DNA of 64,000 nt, taken from contig NC_035448.2 in assembly GCF_002127325.2 (NCBI RefSeq), forward strand, positions 126,206,561 through 126,270,560. The letters run 5' to 3'. Of the stretch, positions 12,028 to 24,105 are shown in pieces. Source of the stretch: Helianthus annuus. Its lineage: Eukaryota; Streptophyta; Magnoliopsida; Asterales; Asteraceae. The notes under the pieces were generated by a model. The model worked only from the letters and a program-made list of their open reading frames with translations. It did no database searches and was not told where the DNA came from. The number at the start of each line of letters is the position of its first letter. Positions within the stretch are counted from its first letter, which is position 1. The translations under genes were made by a program, and so were the position numbers.

Positions 12028-12101
12028 CGATCGAACAGGCTAGCCGATCGAACATGCTGTTCGATCGAGCAGCCTAGCCGATCGGAGGTCCTGGCCGATC
12101 G
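12028..12101 (+). repeat. CGATCG array with 17 bp pitch (U3 of b)
   Basis: CGATCG starts at 12028, 12045, 12062, 12079 and 12096, each exactly 17 bp from the last, about 25 bp before the TATA box. The 3' LTR keeps the array at 33212, 33229, 33246 (one base changed), 33263 and 33280. Confidence 0.9.
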
Positions 12102-12125
12102 GCTACCACTTTCCTCTTTTGGAGC

Positions 12126-12134
12126 CTATAAATA
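12126..12134 (+). promoter_or_regulatory. TATA box, 5' LTR of (b)
   Basis: CTATAAATA, identical in the 3' LTR at 33310-33318. Confidence 0.6.
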
Positions 12135-12602
12135 GCCCTGTCATTGTCACTCTTTCTACTTTTGGAAAGCTCTGACCGAACCAGCCCTTGTTCTTCACCT
12201 TTTCTCAGATTTCTCTCAACTCCGGTAAGTTTTCACTCTAATTTTTGTACATTTTTGATCATTACATGATTCTACACCTTTCTATCTTTCAAAACTTGAT
12301 TTCTAACCATGAAATCACCAAGATCTAAGTGTTCTTGGGTGATGTCATCATGGTGTTCTTGAAGAACATCATACTTTGGCCTCATTCAACCGTGAATAGC
12401 TTAGATCTGACCGATTTCCACATAAACAAACTAGGATTTGTAAGAATCTTAACAATTTCACATAAATCCAAACCCTTTCAGGAGGATAAAAGACTTGAAA
12501 GAAATAGATACAAGCTTTTTCACTCTTTTACACTCAAAACCTTAAAACCGATAGAAACGAAACTCGAACCAACTAACTAATCATTCTAACGGTTTAGAGG
12601 TT

Positions 12603-14507
12603 TGATATTCGCTAATTTACACATATTTTAGTCCCCCGTTTTACCCCCATTTTATGCGTTTTCGGCCGTAAAACCGTCATTCGGATACTTATTTATCTAC
12701 ATTTTTGTTTACAGGCCTAAAACTGCATACCAGACAAGATGATAGCGAAAACGAGGACTTTCCGGACAAAACGACAAGGCTGCGAAGATTCTGTGAACAA
12801 AACTGACCTGGGCGTTTGGCACGGTCATGCGGGCATCCGCACGACCGTGCATATCCGACAAACAAGAAAGTGTCGGCGGTGAACCAGGCGTGCAAGCACG
12901 GCGTGCAAGGCTCTGAAGGCCAATCCGAAAAGGCACGGTCGTTCCGGATGTGGAACGGTCGTGCGTATCCGAGAACCAACACAACCTCGGAACTGAACGG
13001 CCAAGGAACAAAGCGTGCAAGCCAAATGCCGGTTTGGCACGCTCGTGCCAAACCTGGAACGTCCGTGCGTGTCCGAAGACCAGTCAACGATCTGTGACGT
13101 CATTCGGTATGGTGGCCCACCACCAATAATGCTTAAAGTGCACGGTCGTGCCAAACCAAGAACGACCGTGCCGATCAGAAAAACCATTTAAACAGAACAG
13201 AAGCATTTTAGACGTAACTCTGGACATTTTGGGAGCTCTGCAGGCGATTTTGAGGCTCCGAAGGCTGCTGCTTTCACTCGGATTCAAGCCACATTGCCCG
13301 GTTTTGCTCATTTACTATCCAGATTCTCATTCTTATGCTTGTTTATGGTTTGGTTTCTCAAATCTTTCCATACTTTTGTTACATTTCAAGCATTTAGATT
13401 AATATTTATGTATTATTGTAGCCTTTGGGCAAAAACACAACAATCCCTTGCTTGATTATAGCTATTAGTATGTCAATCTATGTTTGTAATGAAATTTGGA
13501 AGTGTTTTCTATGATTATCTTTGATGATTAGTTTGCAACCTTGTTATTGATATTGATTTCTTGATTATAAGTAATTGTGTTGGATGATTGGTGCTTGGTT
13601 AGGTAAGATAGTTGCAAAATGAAGCTTATTTAATCATGTATTAGTAAACTTTTAATTTGGTTAACTAGCTTAACTTGGTTAAAATGTGGGCACCATGATA
13701 CTCTAACGGGTTAGTGGTTTAATAAAATGTAATTATTGTTAATCAAGAAAGCTTGCCCTCACGGAAGGACTCTAACGGGTTAGATGGTGTTGTTATGAAT
13801 TCTTGCCATGATTTGTTAGCTTAGTTAGTAGTTTCGGCCAAAATTGCTATCTTGGTGAATTTATGTACAAGATTTGTAAAATGAACTCGGTTGTGATTTA
13901 ATCTAGTTTATGCTTGTCTCGGTGGTTGCATTGTGTTTATCGGTGTTGCTTTCCTTGATTAAGTGAGGTTAGAAAACTCCTAACGGATGACTAACTTATT
14001 TTTAGGAGATTTTTGTAGACATTAATCAATCGCACGTTAAAGAACAATTTTAGGTGGTTAAAGTGTGTTTATCGTTTTAACTTTCCGAATGATTGTCATG
14101 TTAGGATTCCCGAAAGGGATACTAATTGTCTCGAAATGGAAAATTGACCAAATGCTTCTAGTGCCAAAACTGACTTAGTTGACATGCTTTGGTTGTGTAT
14201 TAAGCAAGGCTATATATATATAATTTACTATGTTTTATAAATATTTGTTTATGCTTATGTTAGTTTAATTAAAACCAAAACAACGTATGTTTTTACCGAT
14301 AGTTTAGCGACAAAGGTCTAGTATTATTTCTCCGCCCATTTCCGTGGATCGATACTTGGTTCTTACCGATACTTTACTACATATATGACGGGGTACACTT
14401 GCCTCTTTCGTGTGTGTTTTGATGTAAAAGTAATAATCACTTTTATAAATTTAAAACCAATTCGTGTGTAATTTCATTGTAAAAATATGTATAGTCGCGC
14501 ACGTACA
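12603..14507 (+). repeat. 5' LTR of Athila element (c)
   Basis: TGATATTCGC...CGCACGTACA, 1905 bp. It carries four palindrome pairs at 12819-13171. I see no good TATA box right after them; CATTTAAAC near 13186 is a weak candidate. Confidence 0.92.
12819..13171 (+). repeat. Paired GCACGRYCGTGC palindromes, 20 bp pitch
   Basis: Twelve-base near-palindromes occur in pairs starting at 12819/12839, 12933/12953, 13037/13057 and 13140/13160. Each pair is exactly 20 bp apart (12-mer plus 8 bp spacer). The 3' LTR repeats them. Confidence 0.9.
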
Positions 14508-14513
14508 AGTTTT

Positions 14514-14531
14514 TGGCGCCGTTGCCGGGGA
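14514..14531 (+). other. Primer binding site of (c), tRNA-Asp type
   Basis: TGGCGCCGTTGCCGGGGA, 6 bp after the LTR, the characteristic Athila-lineage PBS. Confidence 0.9.
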
Positions 14532-14955
14532 TCGGCGAGTTTTAGGAACGACCCGAGTCATTGTGTTATCGGTGTATATACTTGTTAATATTTGTGTATA
14601 CTTTCGTGATTATATATTTGTTGATTTATTTGTTAATATTTCTTGCTTTTAATTCAATTTATTCATTTTCGTGATTCTTTTGTACACTTGTAAATTTTTA
14701 TTCTATTTATTTGTTCTAATCCGGATTTATTTATTCATATATTCTTTGGATTTTCGGCTCTTAAAAATCATTTTTGTACAAGCCGATTCGATTATTTCCA
14801 TTGCTTTAATTTTTATAAAAATTTCGGCCCATTTTCGGATTTTTATAAATTTTACAAGCCTATATTTATACATATTCTGCTTTTATTCAAAAAAAAAAAA
14901 AAAAATTATTTTATTAATAAAATATTCATTGTGTCAGTTTTTCGTTTGCAGGTTG
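14532..14955 (+). other. 5' leader of element (c)
   Basis: AT-rich leader without a gene, including an A-run near 14890. It ends in TTTCGTTTGCAG (14940-14951), a good 3' splice site 4 bp before the gag-pol ATG. Confidence 0.5.
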
Positions 14956-17900
14956 ATGTCCTCAACTCCCGCGCCCGCTATTGCTGAGCCGACTGACGAA
15001 CCAGCGCATAATCTTAGAAGAAGTAGGAGGCTGCGCGAAAGGTCACTCGTCGTTGCACAACGCATTGCAAATGCAATTGACGAGCCGGTGATTATCTCTG
15101 AAGACGAAAGCTTAGAGGACGAGGAGAGAGTCGTCATGGCGGACGACGACCGACCATTGAATGAAACAAATCAGCCCGGAAGGGCAGGCCTGGAGCCGAG
15201 TATCCTTCAGCCCACTATAGATGCACCTAATTTTGAAATTAAATCTAGTGTTATTAACATGTTGCAGAATTCGGTGCAGTTCGACGGACGTGAGCATGAG
15301 GATCCCGGGAGGCATATCGCTGCTTTTCTTGCTATTTGTTCGACATTTAGGATGACTGGTGTTTCAGAGGACGCAATTCGGTTGAGGTTGTTTCCGTTTT
15401 CGTTACGTGATAAAGCTAGAGCTTGGCTTATGTCACTTCCTGCCGGGTCCATCAGGACCTGGAATCAGTTGGCGGAGCAGTTTATGCAGAAATATTTTCC
15501 ACCTGAGAAAACGAACAAACTACGGAACCGGATTGTTTCCTTTCGCCAAGACGAGGGCGAGTCGTTGCATGCAGCTTGGGAGAGATTCAAGGATTTATTG
15601 ATTGATGTGCCACATCACGGCTTCTCCAAGCGACAGCTGGTTTTGACGTTCTATCAGGGGCTCAACTATAACACGCAGGAGCGATTAGACGTGAACGCGG
15701 GCGGCGATCTTGGAACTAAGACGCCGACTGAAGCGTATGATATTATCGAGAAAGCTGCGTTGAAATCCAGCTCTCGTCGGGATGGAGATAGAGGTCGGGC
15801 AACATCATCATCATCTCGCTCAGGAGTTCATGCTGTAGACGATTACACGGCCATTACTGCACAACTCTCGGCTCTTACATCGAGATTCGACAAGTCCCAG
15901 ATGATTGCGCATGCTGGCTCGGGATGTGACCAGTGCGGAGTGTCACACGAGCCTGGGGCATGTTTTCAGGGAGTCGTATATGAGGGCCAGGAAGAGGTAG
16001 ATTTTGTGAGTAATCAAGTAAGGCCGCAGAACAACCCGTACAGCAACACCTATAATCCCGGATGGAGAAATCACCCAAATTTTGGGTGGCGAGCGAATGC
16101 AGGAAATCAGAACCCATTGGGGTTCACTCAGCGTGCTCCAGCGCCTCAGCAGGGTCAGCAGTACCAGCAGTACAATCAACCCTACCAGCAGCGTCCATAT
16201 TCGTATCAGAATCAGGGCACTGGGAGTAGCTCCCAGCAACAGGCCCCTCAGTCCAATTCCAAGCTGGAGGATATGATGGCTCAGCTTCTCTCTAGCTCTG
16301 AAAAACGATACCAACAAAGCGAGGATCGTTTTCTGGCTAACGAGGGAGAAATGAGGAGTCAGAAGGCCTCGATTCAGAATATCGAGAATCAGGTTGGTCA
16401 GCTGGCACAGATGATGTCCAAAAGGCCCCCAGGCGGTCTTCCGGGTAATACAGAACCAAACCCGGGCGGACAGAGGGATGTAAATGCTGTGATGACCAGG
16501 AGTGGAAAAACTACCGGACCCGTCATATCGGACTCAGTACCGATCACTGAAGCGGTCCCGACTGACACACCGGACGAGGTGCAAGCCAGGCTACGCCCAG
16601 CAAGTACAGCACAAGTCCAGGAGCCGGTCAAAGATTACACTCCTCCGGTACCTTATCCAGGCAGGCTGAAGAAGCAGAAGAATGAAGAACAATACGGTAA
16701 GTTCCTTGAGTTGTTTAAGCAACTACACATCAATATACCGTTTGTTGAAGCCTTGGCCCAGATGCCAAAGTATGCGAAATTCCTTAAGGATATCCTCTCA
16801 AATAAACAGAAGCTCGAGGATATATCGTGTGTGGTGATGAATGAGACTTGTTCCGTCGTACTGCAAAACCGTCTGCCCACGAAAATGGGAGATCCTGGTA
16901 GTTTCACGCTCCCGTGTTTGATTGGAAACATGTCTGTTAGCCATGCGTTGGCTGACTTGGGAGCGAGTATTAACCTTATGCCATATAAGGTTTTTACTAA
17001 ACTGGATCTGGGTGAGCCGTCACCCACTAGGATGAGCATTCGGTTAGCAGATCGCTCAATAAAGTATCCGCGCGGATTTGTGGAAAACATGCTTGTAAAA
17101 ATCGATAAATTTGTTTTCCCCGTGGACTTTGTTATCCTTGACATGGATGAAGATTCAAGGGTACCTTTGATACTTGGACGTCCTTTCCTCAATACAGCGA
17201 GGACGATTGTTGATGTGGCAGCTGGCCAAATCACGCTCCGAGTGAATGATGAGCACGTGACATTCGATATCAAAAGATCGATGCAGCATCCGCAATGTCA
17301 CGATGACAAGCTTTATTACGTCGACATTGTCGATGCATGTGTTTGCTCTCATTTTCAAGGTACTATTGATGAGATTGATTCGGACACACGTCTGTCGTGT
17401 GGGGACCTGATTGGCATTACGCAGGAGGGCCACGATTTCGAGCAGCCAGTCTATCAGATTGGTGACGATGGTTCCCAGAGTCCGGAGAGATTTCTTGAAA
17501 TTGACCATGTGAAAAAGGGGGAAACAGAGCCTTCGGTTGATGATCCGACGCCTTTGGAGTTAAAGGAACTCCCGCCACATCTCGAGTACGCATTTCTAGA
17601 CGAGGAGCGTCGTCTACCGGTCATAATTTCGGCATCGTTGGAAAAGGATGAGAAAATTCGGCTTCTCGAGGTTCTGAGACTTCATAAGAGAGCCATTGCA
17701 TGGAAAATCATGGATATCAAGGGCATTAATCCTTCTTTTTGTACTCACAAGATTTTGATGGAAGACGAGTACAAACCATGTGCACAGCATCAGAGGCGTT
17801 TAAATCCAAATATGCAGGACGTGGTGAAGAAGGAGGTGATTAAATTGTTGGATGCCGGCATGATTTATCATATTTCTGACTCTGTGTGGGTGAGTCCGGT

Positions 17901-20466
17901 GCAGGTTGTACCTAAGAAAGGTGGTATGACTGTAGTCTCGAATGATAGGAATGAGCTAATTCCTACCCGTACCGTCACTGGGTGGCGAGTTTGCATTGAC
18001 TACCGCAAGCTCAATGATGCTACTCGCAAGGATCACTTCCCGCTTCCATTCATCGACCAGATGTTGGAACGTCTGTCGGGGAAGTTATATTACTGTTTCC
18101 TTGACGGATTCTCTGGGTACTTTCAGATTCCTATCGCTCCTGAGGATCAGGAGAAGACTACCTTTACATGCCCCTTCGGCACATTCGCCTACCGGCGGAT
18201 GCCTTTTGGGTTATGTAATGCACCAGCAACCTTCCAGAGATGCATGGTTGCAATTTTCCATGACATGATCGAGGATTCCATGGAGGTTTTCATGGATGAT
18301 TTTTCGGTATTTGGGGATTCCTTTGATCACTGTTTGGAAAATTTGAAGAAAATGTTGAAGAGGTGTGAGGAGACGAATCTGGTCCTGAACTGGGAGAAAT
18401 GCCACTTCATGGTGAAGGAGGGCATAGTTCTGGGACACAAGATTTCGCATGCTGGTATGGAGGTCGATCCAGCCAAAGTGGATATCATTTCCCGACTTCC
18501 GCCTCCCACCTCTGTTAGAGCGATACGGAGCTTTCTCGGTCATGCCGGGTTCTATCGGCGATTCATTAAAGATTTTTCAAAAATCGCCAGACCCATGACC
18601 CGTCTGTTGGAGAAAGACGCTCCGTTCATATTCGGAGATGATTGCTTGAGAGCCTTTGACCTTCTCAAGCAAAAGCTGATTGAGGCCCCTATTTTAGTTG
18701 CACCGGACTGGAGTTTGCCGTTTGAGATTATGTGCGACGCGAGTGATTACGCTATAGGGGCCGTTCTTGGTCAAAAGAGAGAAAAGCACTTTCACCCGAT
18801 CTATTATGCGAGCAAAACTCTTCACGACGCTCAAGAGCATTATACCACAACTGAAAAAGAGCTCTTGGCGGTCGTTTTCGCATTTGACAAATTTAGATCG
18901 TACTTGGTGCTTTCGAAAACAGTTGTGTATACTGATCACGCTGCCATCCGATATCTCTTCAGCAAGCAGGACGCTAAGCCACGTCTTATCAGGTGGATCT
19001 TGTTGCTGCAGGAGTTTGATATTGAAATTCAAGATAAAAAGGGTGCGTTGAATGTAGCGGCTGACCATCTATCTCGGTTAGAGCATGGAGACATCGTGGA
19101 CGCGCGTTGGGATTCCATAAATGACAACTTCCCACACGAGTCTTTGATGAGTGTTGAGATATGCGATGAGTCGCCATGGTTCGCTGACATTGCGAACTAC
19201 CTTGCTTGCGGGATTCTGATTAAAGGGTTAACTCACCAGCAAAAGAGGAAATTCTTTTCGGATGTCAAGCACTACATTTGGGATGACCCTTACTTGTTTC
19301 GGGTTGGTGCTGATCAGGTGATTAGGAGGTGTGTTTCAGGAAAGGAGGCGACCGATATTCTGCGCCACTGTCACGAGGGACCTACTGGAGGCCACCATGG
19401 AGCCAACTTTACCGCCAAGAAAGTATTGGACTCCGGGTTTTATTGGCCTACTATATTTCGTGATGCGCAGAGTTGGGTTAGAGCGTGCGATGCTTGCCAG
19501 AGAGCGACAAATATATCGGCACGTGATGAAATGCCTCAGACCTGGATTCAGGTTTGTGAAGTCTTTGATATCTGGGGGATAGACTTCATGGGACCATTTC
19601 CCCCCTCACGAGGTAATAAGTACATCCTGGTCGCGGTTGACTATGTATCAAAGTGGGCGGAGGCACAGGCCTTACCCACCAATGATGCCAGGGTGGTCGT
19701 GAGATTTCTGAAAAGCTTATTTGCCCGGTTCGGCGCTCCGAAAGCGCTTATCAGTGACAGAGGGACGCATTTTTGCAATACTCAGCTCGAGAGAGCTTTG
19801 TCCCGTTACGGTGTGCATCACCGTCTATCCACGCCCTATCATCCACAGACAAGCGGGCAGGTGGAAGTCACGAACCGGGGGCTGAAAAGAATCCTTGAGC
19901 GGTCAGTAGGTGCAAACCGCAAGGATTGGTCAGATAAGCTTGATGAAGCGTTGTGGGCCTTCCGTACGGCTTACAAGACGCCTATTGGGACTACTCCCTT
20001 TAGGCTTGTTTACGGAAAGGCATGCCATTTACCGGTTGAGCTGGAACATAAAGCGATGTGGGCGCTAAAGACCGCAAATCTGGACTTAAAAGCCGGAGGT
20101 GAAGCCCGGTTCCTCCAGATTCACGAGTTGGAAGAGTTGCGACAATGCGCTTATGAGAACTCCGTGTTATACAAGGAGCGCACGAAGAGATTGCATGATA
20201 AACGCTTGAAGGACCACAAAGAATTCCAAGCGGGCGATCTTGTCCTTCTTTACAACTCGCGGTTGCGCTTATTTCCCGGAAAGCTCCATTCACGTTGGAC
20301 AGGCCCATACACGGTTAAAGAGATATTTCCGTATGGGACTGTTGCAATAGAGAACGCGGACGGCGTTATTTTCAAAGTAAATGGGCATCGCTTGAAGTTA
20401 TACGTTGCCGGGCCGACAGAGTCGGTGATGGAGGTTATTGAACTCCAAACCCCGCACACATCATAA
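14956..20466 (+). CDS. gag-pol: Athila gag-pol polyprotein, intact
   Basis: One open frame of about 1836 aa from ATG 14956 (MSSTPAPA); the frame upstream is leader read-through. Gag core lies at about 85-260 with [13 protein letters not shown] and KYFPP, then a degenerate knuckle [13 protein letters not shown] near 317, and a Gln-rich linker. The aspartic protease has [10 protein letters not shown] near 667 with ILGRPFL about 70 residues later. RT spans about 960-1190 with FMDDF at 1112-1116. RNase H begins at CDASDY near 1260 and includes YTDHAAI. Integrase has the HHCC zinc domain (about 1455-1515) and DDE residues near 1542 (DFMG), 1600 (SDRG) and 1636 (VEVTNR), then the GPY-type tail RWTGPYTV. 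No stop or frameshift is seen, so enzymatic competence is plausible. It could supply integrase and RT to (e), which has only gag-protease. Confidence 0.96.
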   Translation: MSSTPAPAIAEPTDEPAHNLRRSRRLRERSLVVAQRIANAIDEPVIISEDESLEDEERVVMADDDRPLNETNQPGRAGLEPSILQPTIDAPNFEIKSSVINMLQNSVQFDGREHEDPGRHIAAFLAICSTFRMTGVSEDAIRLRLFPFSLRDKARAWLMSLPAGSIRTWNQLAEQFMQKYFPPEKTNKLRNRIVSFRQDEGESLHAAWERFKDLLIDVPHHGFSKRQLVLTFYQGLNYNTQERLDVNAGGDLGTKTPTEAYDIIEKAALKSSSRRDGDRGRATSSSSRSGVHAVDDYTAITAQLSALTSRFDKSQMIAHAGSGCDQCGVSHEPGACFQGVVYEGQEEVDFVSNQVRPQNNPYSNTYNPGWRNHPNFGWRANAGNQNPLGFTQRAPAPQQGQQYQQYNQPYQQRPYSYQNQGTGSSSQQQAPQSNSKLEDMMAQLLSSSEKRYQQSEDRFLANEGEMRSQKASIQNIENQVGQLAQMMSKRPPGGLPGNTEPNPGGQRDVNAVMTRSGKTTGPVISDSVPITEAVPTDTPDEVQARLRPASTAQVQEPVKDYTPPVPYPGRLKKQKNEEQYGKFLELFKQLHINIPFVEALAQMPKYAKFLKDILSNKQKLEDISCVVMNETCSVVLQNRLPTKMGDPGSFTLPCLIGNMSVSHALADLGASINLMPYKVFTKLDLGEPSPTRMSIRLADRSIKYPRGFVENMLVKIDKFVFPVDFVILDMDEDSRVPLILGRPFLNTARTIVDVAAGQITLRVNDEHVTFDIKRSMQHPQCHDDKLYYVDIVDACVCSHFQGTIDEIDSDTRLSCGDLIGITQEGHDFEQPVYQIGDDGSQSPERFLEIDHVKKGETEPSVDDPTPLELKELPPHLEYAFLDEERRLPVIISASLEKDEKIRLLEVLRLHKRAIAWKIMDIKGINPSFCTHKILMEDEYKPCAQHQRRLNPNMQDVVKKEVIKLLDAGMIYHISDSVWVSPVQVVPKKGGMTVVSNDRNELIPTRTVTGWRVCIDYRKLNDATRKDHFPLPFIDQMLERLSGKLYYCFLDGFSGYFQIPIAPEDQEKTTFTCPFGTFAYRRMPFGLCNAPATFQRCMVAIFHDMIEDSMEVFMDDFSVFGDSFDHCLENLKKMLKRCEETNLVLNWEKCHFMVKEGIVLGHKISHAGMEVDPAKVDIISRLPPPTSVRAIRSFLGHAGFYRRFIKDFSKIARPMTRLLEKDAPFIFGDDCLRAFDLLKQKLIEAPILVAPDWSLPFEIMCDASDYAIGAVLGQKREKHFHPIYYASKTLHDAQEHYTTTEKELLAVVFAFDKFRSYLVLSKTVVYTDHAAIRYLFSKQDAKPRLIRWILLLQEFDIEIQDKKGALNVAADHLSRLEHGDIVDARWDSINDNFPHESLMSVEICDESPWFADIANYLACGILIKGLTHQQKRKFFSDVKHYIWDDPYLFRVGADQVIRRCVSGKEATDILRHCHEGPTGGHHGANFTAKKVLDSGFYWPTIFRDAQSWVRACDACQRATNISARDEMPQTWIQVCEVFDIWGIDFMGPFPPSRGNKYILVAVDYVSKWAEAQALPTNDARVVVRFLKSLFARFGAPKALISDRGTHFCNTQLERALSRYGVHHRLSTPYHPQTSGQVEVTNRGLKRILERSVGANRKDWSDKLDEALWAFRTAYKTPIGTTPFRLVYGKACHLPVELEHKAMWALKTANLDLKAGGEARFLQIHELEELRQCAYENSVLYKERTKRLHDKRLKDHKEFQAGDLVLLYNSRLRLFPGKLHSRWTGPYTVKEIFPYGTVAIENADGVIFKVNGHRLKLYVAGPTESVMEVIELQTPHTS

Positions 20467-20481
20467 GTGTGGGGAGGAGAG
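20464..20481 (+). other. PPT-like tract after gag-pol
   Basis: AAGTGTGGGGAGGAGAGA overlaps the gag-pol stop. It closely matches the terminal PPT of (c) (24740-24756) and another copy at 23419-23436. Confidence 0.55.
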
Positions 20482-21059
20482 AGTCTACGCTGCTGACTCG
20501 TGGATCAAAAATGTAGCAAGAGCGTATTTTACGCTTTAGGGGTAGTTTAGTCATTTAGGATTTATTTTTCTAGTTTTAGCTTTGAGTCTTGCTATCGACT
20601 CGTCGACAAAAATTTAGCATGAGTCTACGCTACTGACTCGCCGACAAAAATGTAGCAGGAGCGTCTTTGGCGCTATAGGGGCAAAATTGTCCATTTTTAT
20701 GTTTTTGTAGTTTTAGCGTAATTTAGGTTAGTTAGGTTGTTTCCGTTAGTTTGTACAGTTTCGATTCGTGCCGGGCGAGGGTTCTGTATTGCAATACTGT
20801 TAGAACAGTTGGGGTGTCGAAAAAACGGCGAAAAACGGCCGAAACAGTTGCTGGAAATGGCTTCTGCAGAAAATTCTGATCTGCAGCTGATGCACGACCG
20901 TGCCAGGATCCGCACGACCGTGCGTTTCCGGGGTTCTGGCACGGTGGGTCGCACCCTCGGTGCATCACCGAGGAAAATGGAAGTCATCGGCACCGCACGA
21001 CCGTGCCGTTCGGCGAACGACCGTGCGGCTCGCTAAGGGCATTTTTGTCATTTTGCACA
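20482..21059 (+). other. Region between Athila ORFs with palindrome pairs
   Basis: No gene. A block beginning GAGTCTACGC is duplicated (20482 and about 20620). Palindrome pairs at 20892/20912 and 20995/21015, again 20 bp apart, lie just before a TATA box, the same order as in the U3 of related elements. Confidence 0.7.
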
Positions 21060-21069
21060 CTATATATAC
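21060..21069 (+). promoter_or_regulatory. Internal promoter TATA box before env-position ORF
   Basis: CTATATATAC lies about 125 bp before a splice donor and 640 bp before the ORF start. It follows two palindrome pairs, which suggests a promoter separate from the LTR. Confidence 0.5.
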
Positions 21070-21184
21070 CATAACCTGTTGCAAAAGCCCTCATTCGCGA
21101 ACCCTAGCAACTGCAGCCGTTCCAGAGCCGTTTTCACACGAAATCGCACGTTTCCTCGCACGATCTCGCGCCCAACTTCGCACG

Positions 21185-21708
21185 GTACGTCTCTAGTGTT
21201 AGATTTCCTGTTTCTTGCGTTCTAGGGTAGGTTTTCTCCGATTCAACAAGGGATTTCTTAGGGTTCTCTTCATAAACAAATCGAAACCCTAACCTTTGTT
21301 TGAATCATGCTTATCGTGAACACCCGGTTGAATTTCCGACCCCTCTTTGTACAAAAAAGTTGTTGATTTTGGAAAAATCAGGATATTCAAAGTGCAGGGG
21401 TTCGAAATCTGCAGATCAGAAGTTGCACGGTCGTTCCCTGTCTGGAACGGTCGTGCGATTCCGGATTGTTCCACGATGTCAGCATTGTGTCGGTGTTGCA
21501 CGGTGGTGCCGATTAGCTGCACGCCGTGCGGATCCGAGCTTGATCGGCAGAAGGTGCACATCGTCGGTGATGCACGACCGTGCATATGGCCGCACGACCG
21601 TGCATGATGCCCAGATCAGATTCACAGTAGCTTCATAATGTGCTGCTCGGTTATTTTCAAATTCATTTTCTGCTGTTTCTGTCTTTCTAACAATATTCCC
21701 CATTGCAG
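21185..21708 (+). other. Predicted 5' UTR intron of env-position ORF
   Basis: Donor G|GTACGT at 21184/21185; acceptor with branch-like TTTCTAAC (21684-21691), pyrimidine-rich DNA and TTGCAG ending at 21708. The ATG is the first base after it. Further palindrome pairs lie inside at 21425/21445 and 21572/21592. Confidence 0.55.
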
Positions 21709-23052
21709 ATGAATCATCCCTTCTTACAGTTTGACCCCAACGACGAGCGTGAAGCTTTATGCATTCCAAAAAGAGATGCATTATGGGCCCGAAGGGGGCA
21801 ATTCGGAGTCCCAAGATGGCTTGATTGGGAAGTTATGCAAGAACTAAATCAATACGACCGTTTGGAAAATATGATGAGTCGTCCACTAGTAAATCTGGTC
21901 GGTTGCAACCGACCCGTTTACTTGGAGCTTACCATCGAGTTCTTTGCATCGTATGCTTACGAGAAGCCAGTTGCTGCTCGACGACCCAAATTCCGCTACA
22001 AGGATCGCATAGCTTTCAGATTGTGTGGAAGATGGCACAAGTGGTCAGTCGGTCGTTTGGGAAGGAGACTTGGGATCTACACTAGGGAAGACATGGATGA
22101 TCCCAATGTCTTCTCAGATAAATTCACCTTCCCGTCTGATGCTGCTAGGGATGAGTTTTGGGCTGAAAACGCTGTTGGGGACCCATACAACCCAAGGATA
22201 TCAAAGGCTTCACGCCTTAAAGACCCTCTGGTGCGGGTGATGCACCATGTGTTTAGCCACACCATATGCGGGCGCATGGACAGTCTCGGTAACTGTCCAA
22301 CACCAGATTTGATTTTCTTGTATGCATTGGTGGATAAGGCGCCCATCAACTTGGCGGCGCGTATGGCTGAATTCTTTGTGAACTGTTCAGGGAGGACTAC
22401 TAGCAGTCAAATACATGGCGGTCAGTATGTGACCGAAATTGCTTACAATGAGCATCTTATGACTGATGAGGTACTTCAGAGTCTCACTCTGATCACTGAG
22501 GGGGTCCATATTGACATCAGGTCGCTGAAGGCAATGGGTTTGATTGTAGAGACTGATCAAGGGGATAGGTTGAGGGGGCTGAATAACGAGGTCTGGGACC
22601 CGTTACCTCCGCTCCCATCAGAGGAAGAGGAAGAAGATGTAGAGATGCATGAGCAGCATCAGCCACAGACACCGCCACACCAGACACCGCCACACCAGCC
22701 GCAGCACCATGAGTTCTACCAGCACCAGGACTGGCCTGACTTTTATCAGCAGTTCCAGCAGATGCGTGTCACGCAGGAACAGCATGGTACATACATTGAT
22801 CAGATCAGGACCAGCCAGGACCAGATCCGAGCTGGTCAGGATCAGCTCAGGGCCACACAGAATCAGCTGAGGCAGAGCCAGGAGAGCTTGTATCAGGGGG
22901 TTAGTGCCGGGTTTTCGTACCTATTTGGGGAAATGCACCATGCATATCCCAACTACTTCCAGAACCCTCCAGAGTTCCCACCGTGGAACCCTCCTGGTTA
23001 CGGTGGTGCAGGCCCCTCATTCACGAGAGATGATGACGGCGATGACGAGTAG
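21709..23052 (+). CDS. Athila ORF-1-like protein in env position, intact
   Basis: 447 aa. Residues about 90-260 match the Athila ORF-1 family: paired motifs such as VMHHVFSHTICGRMDS and LIFLYALVD are recognisable. Its role is unknown; by position it has been compared with retroviral env, but I see no signal peptide and no clear membrane segment here. After an acidic run near 300 comes a His/Pro/Gln-rich linker, then four consecutive seven-residue repeats of the form DQIRxxQ (about 363-390) that could form a coiled coil. The C-terminus is acidic. The ATG directly follows a strong 3' splice site, so expression from a spliced separate transcript is likely. Intact, in line with a young element. 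Confidence 0.88.
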   Translation: MNHPFLQFDPNDEREALCIPKRDALWARRGQFGVPRWLDWEVMQELNQYDRLENMMSRPLVNLVGCNRPVYLELTIEFFASYAYEKPVAARRPKFRYKDRIAFRLCGRWHKWSVGRLGRRLGIYTREDMDDPNVFSDKFTFPSDAARDEFWAENAVGDPYNPRISKASRLKDPLVRVMHHVFSHTICGRMDSLGNCPTPDLIFLYALVDKAPINLAARMAEFFVNCSGRTTSSQIHGGQYVTEIAYNEHLMTDEVLQSLTLITEGVHIDIRSLKAMGLIVETDQGDRLRGLNNEVWDPLPPLPSEEEEEDVEMHEQHQPQTPPHQTPPHQPQHHEFYQHQDWPDFYQQFQQMRVTQEQHGTYIDQIRTSQDQIRAGQDQLRATQNQLRQSQESLYQGVSAGFSYLFGEMHHAYPNYFQNPPEFPPWNPPGYGGAGPSFTRDDDGDDE

Positions 23053-24074
23053 GCGTTGGTGGTGATTTTCGTCGGTGGTTTTTATGGTTATTATTAGTAT
23101 TTGTTATTTCGGGTGTTATTTTTGCATACTATTTCGAACACCCTCGGATTATATTGTACTTTTAAACACTTTTCTTTATATATGTTTTTATTTGGATTAT
23201 TAGTATTCATGTATATTATGGTCTATTTGTATTTATTCTGTTGCTGTTCGGTGTTGCTGTGCCATATGACATATTTACAGGTTTTGGCTATCAAGTCTTT
23301 GACCGGAGCAGATCACAGATTCAGCTTTGGAAGTCTCGTTTCATAACATCATCTTGAGGGGAGTATTATTATCCTTTTTCTCTATATTTCGGGTTTCGCA
23401 TTGGGGGCAATGCGAAGTTCAAGTGTGGGGAGGGGGTTAACTTTGTTAACTTTGTTTGTCCTCAATATATATAAAAAAAAAAAAAAAATCAAATCAGAAA
23501 ATTCAGAAAAATCATTCAAAAATACCTTTATTTTGTATATATATTAGTAAATAAACCGGTTGGTTGTGTTTTAGAAAGCTTCGGACTTGATAAAAACTTG
23601 ACAAGCAAAATATTTTTGAAAAAGAAAACCGGAAAGCGTGACAAACAAAGAAAGACTTACATGATAGTTTTCACACTTTTACCCATTCCATCCGTTACGT
23701 GAGCATGTTTGAGCCTTGATATTGTTATATATTTGTTCATTTCGGATATAGGAGTGAGCCGGATGTTATGTGTAATTTAGAACTTGTCACTAGTATGCTT
23801 GTTAAGACCATGAATATGCGGATTTGTGTAAAAGTGATAGAGGCACTTAGATTACCCCTTTGTTGTAAACCTTGTTCTTTGTGTTGTGCTCCCCGTTCAC
23901 CTTATGTTACCCTTTAGGATTAACCATGTCGAGCCTTCCCGTTTACCTTTGTTTACCCACATTATCGCCCACTTAGCCAAATTTAGCCTTTGTATGTTTT
24001 TAAACCCCTTTTTAGTGTTGAAACTCGGACAAAATAATCGTTTAACTAGCTTTTGTTTAAGTTTATTGTATAGT

Positions 24075-24105
<31 letters not shown>

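Larger units (their letters stand above)
11475..12602 (+). repeat. 5' LTR of (b), first part
   Basis: Matches 32655-33786. It stops at AGGTT where element (c) entered and resumes near 26668. It contains a TATA box (12126-12134) and a splice-donor-like GGTAAGTT near 12224. Confidence 0.9.

Noticed and set aside
12819..13171. Palindrome pairs as a simple tandem repeat or satellite
   Set aside because: Spacer sequences between the 12-mers differ while the pitch stays fixed, and pairs are unevenly placed.
12689..13187. Overlapping frames on both strands of the Athila LTR, repeated at 24843-25341
   Set aside because: They follow from the GC-rich palindrome region, lie inside LTRs and have no protein similarity.
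14671..14955. N-terminal 95 codons before the Athila gag-pol
   Set aside because: AT-rich leader read-through ending in a 3' splice site; Gag begins at ATG 14956.
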